From the NCBI GenBank assembly GCA_045580875.1, contig JAZNOP010000127.1, positions 1-14,921 of the forward strand: a stretch of 14,921 nucleotides of DNA. Direction: 5' to 3'. Origin of the DNA: SIG598 sp045580875 (GTDB lineage: Bacteria; Bacillota; Clostridia; Oscillospirales; Acutalibacteraceae). Made by a program: the position numbers and the translations under genes. The stretch's first letter is position 1. Every line of letters begins with the position of its first letter. Below are positions 14,542 to 14,921 of the stretch, piece after piece. Under the pieces are notes generated by a model. The model saw only the letters and a list, made by a program, of their open reading frames with translations. It ran no database searches and was not told the DNA's origin.

Positions 14542-14585
14542 AAAAAGGCCCCGCAGCCGACATACATCACAGTCGGCTGCGGGGC
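14542..14585 (-). terminator. Strong hairpin, terminator for the minus-strand tRNA transcript
   Basis: Perfect 14-bp arms (14548-14561 and 14572-14585, GCCCCGCAGCCGAC and complement) with a 10-base loop. The T run lies on the minus-strand side (complement of AAAAA at 14542-14546), so it best serves minus-strand transcripts. It may also stop the CAP transcript, but no T run follows on the plus strand. Confidence 0.75.
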
Positions 14586-14635
14586 TGAATAAACAAAACA
14601 CCGCAGAGCGTTTTCTCCGGTTCAAGCTCACCAAA

Positions 14636-14673
14636 AGAAAAACGCTCCGAATGCAGAAAGCATTCAGAGCGTT
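14636..14673 (-). terminator. Terminator directly after tRNA-Glu
   Basis: On the minus strand, AACGCTC/GAGCGTT (14673-14667 with 14647-14641) and inner GAATGC/GCATTC (14665-14660 with 14654-14649) form an interrupted 13-bp stem followed by TTTTTCTTTT. The first stem base is the last base of the tRNA CCA. Confidence 0.8.
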
Positions 14674-14748
14674 GGTGACCCGGACGGGATTCGAACCCGT
14701 GTTGCCGCCGTGAAAGGGCGGAGTCTTAGGCCTCTTGACCACCGGGCC
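14673..14748 (-). tRNA. tRNA-Glu (anticodon TTC)
   Basis: The minus-strand 76-nt cloverleaf has acceptor GGCCCGG/CCGGGTC, anticodon stem CCGCC/GGCGG with loop CTTTCAC (anticodon TTC), T arm ACGGG-TTCGAAT-CCCGT, discriminator A and an encoded CCA. It lies 6 bases after the T run of a terminator that follows tRNA-Met, so its transcription is puzzling. Confidence 0.96.
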
Positions 14749-14754
14749 ATTATT

Positions 14755-14795
14755 AAAAAAAACAGGGGCGATACCGTGTGAGCGCTATCGCCCCT
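14755..14795 (-). terminator. Terminator between tRNA-Met and tRNA-Glu
   Basis: On the minus strand, perfect 10-bp arms AGGGGCGATA/TATCGCCCCT (14795-14786 and 14773-14764) with a 12-base loop are followed by G and eight T (14762-14755). The stem starts one base after the CCA of tRNA-Met. Confidence 0.85.
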
Positions 14796-14796
14796 A

Positions 14797-14873
14797 TGGT
14801 ACCGGCAGTCGGATTCGAACCAACGACACTGCGGGTATGAACCGCATGCTCTAGCCAACTGAGCTATGCCGGC
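14797..14873 (-). tRNA. tRNA-Met, elongator type (anticodon CAT)
   Basis: The minus-strand 77-nt cloverleaf has acceptor GCCGGCA/TGCCGGT (first pair G-U), D stem GCTC/GAGC, anticodon stem TGCGG/CCGCA with loop TTCATAC, T arm GTTGG-TTCGAAT-CCGAC, discriminator A and an encoded CCA. The loop TTCATAC matches Firmicutes elongator tRNA-Met. A CAT-reading tRNA-Ile precursor is less likely but not excluded by anticodon alone. Confidence 0.93.
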
Positions 14874-14897
14874 GTGTCTGTACTAAACAGCTTTTTC

Positions 14898-14903
14898 ATT
14901 ATA
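14898..14903 (-). promoter_or_regulatory. -10 box of the tRNA promoter
   Basis: The minus strand reads TATAAT at 14903-14898, about 25 bases upstream of tRNA-Met. With a 17-base spacer the -35 box would begin at 14921 and lie mostly outside the window, so it cannot be checked. Confidence 0.6.
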
Positions 14904-14921
14904 CCAAATAATTTTACGTTG

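Noticed and set aside
1..14921. CRISPR array, insertion sequence or prophage
   Set aside because: No regularly spaced repeat set, transposase, integrase or phage gene is visible on either strand.

Overview
The window looks like chromosomal DNA from a Gram-positive gut Clostridium relative, most likely Ruminococcus-like (Oscillospiraceae). The reasons are strong AGGAGG-type ribosome binding sites, GTG and TTG starts, moderately GC-rich genes with many C-ending codons, sporulation-type cell-wall genes, a lipoprotein alpha-amylase, and a surface protein with the long threonine linkers familiar from ruminococci. The species is inferred; nothing in the window fixes it.

Layout, left to right. Positions 1-506 hold no convincing gene: inverted repeats, an intrinsic terminator (369-396) and a near-consensus promoter (432-460). 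The promoter drives a short SecA paralogue (507-2846). Next is a tightly packed set: an ArsC/Spx-type thioredoxin-fold protein, three integral membrane proteins homologous to RnfD, RnfE and RnfA, and a cysteine-rich DUF3795-like protein (2938-6111). A HAD-IIA phosphatase (6194-6979) closes with its own terminator. A second operon (7225-10413) has a proline-rich protein with a carboxypeptidase-regulatory-like domain, a SpoIID-like protein with three peptidoglycan-binding repeats, and a protein with two such repeats. It ends at a bidirectional terminator facing a small minus-strand membrane protein (10527-10916). After a regulatory gap with a perfect cre-like operator comes a lipoprotein GH13 alpha-amylase (11383-13014). 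Then follows a secreted CAP-domain protein with threonine linkers (13341-14513), preceded by a promoter and terminator hairpin. The right end carries minus-strand tRNA-Met and tRNA-Glu genes with terminators.

The most unusual feature is the Rnf-like trio. No rnfB, rnfC or rnfG accompanies it. The RnfA homologue contains no cysteine at all, the RnfE homologue lacks both family cysteines that hold the membrane iron-sulfur cluster, and the RnfD homologue appears to lack the threonine that carries covalent FMN. It therefore looks like an Rnf membrane core stripped of its electron-carrying groups and possibly repurposed. Next in interest are the SpoIID/peptidoglycan-binding operon, a tRNA pair split by an apparently perfect terminator, a 16-bp direct repeat upstream of a divergent promoter, and a promoter-terminator arrangement in front of the CAP gene.
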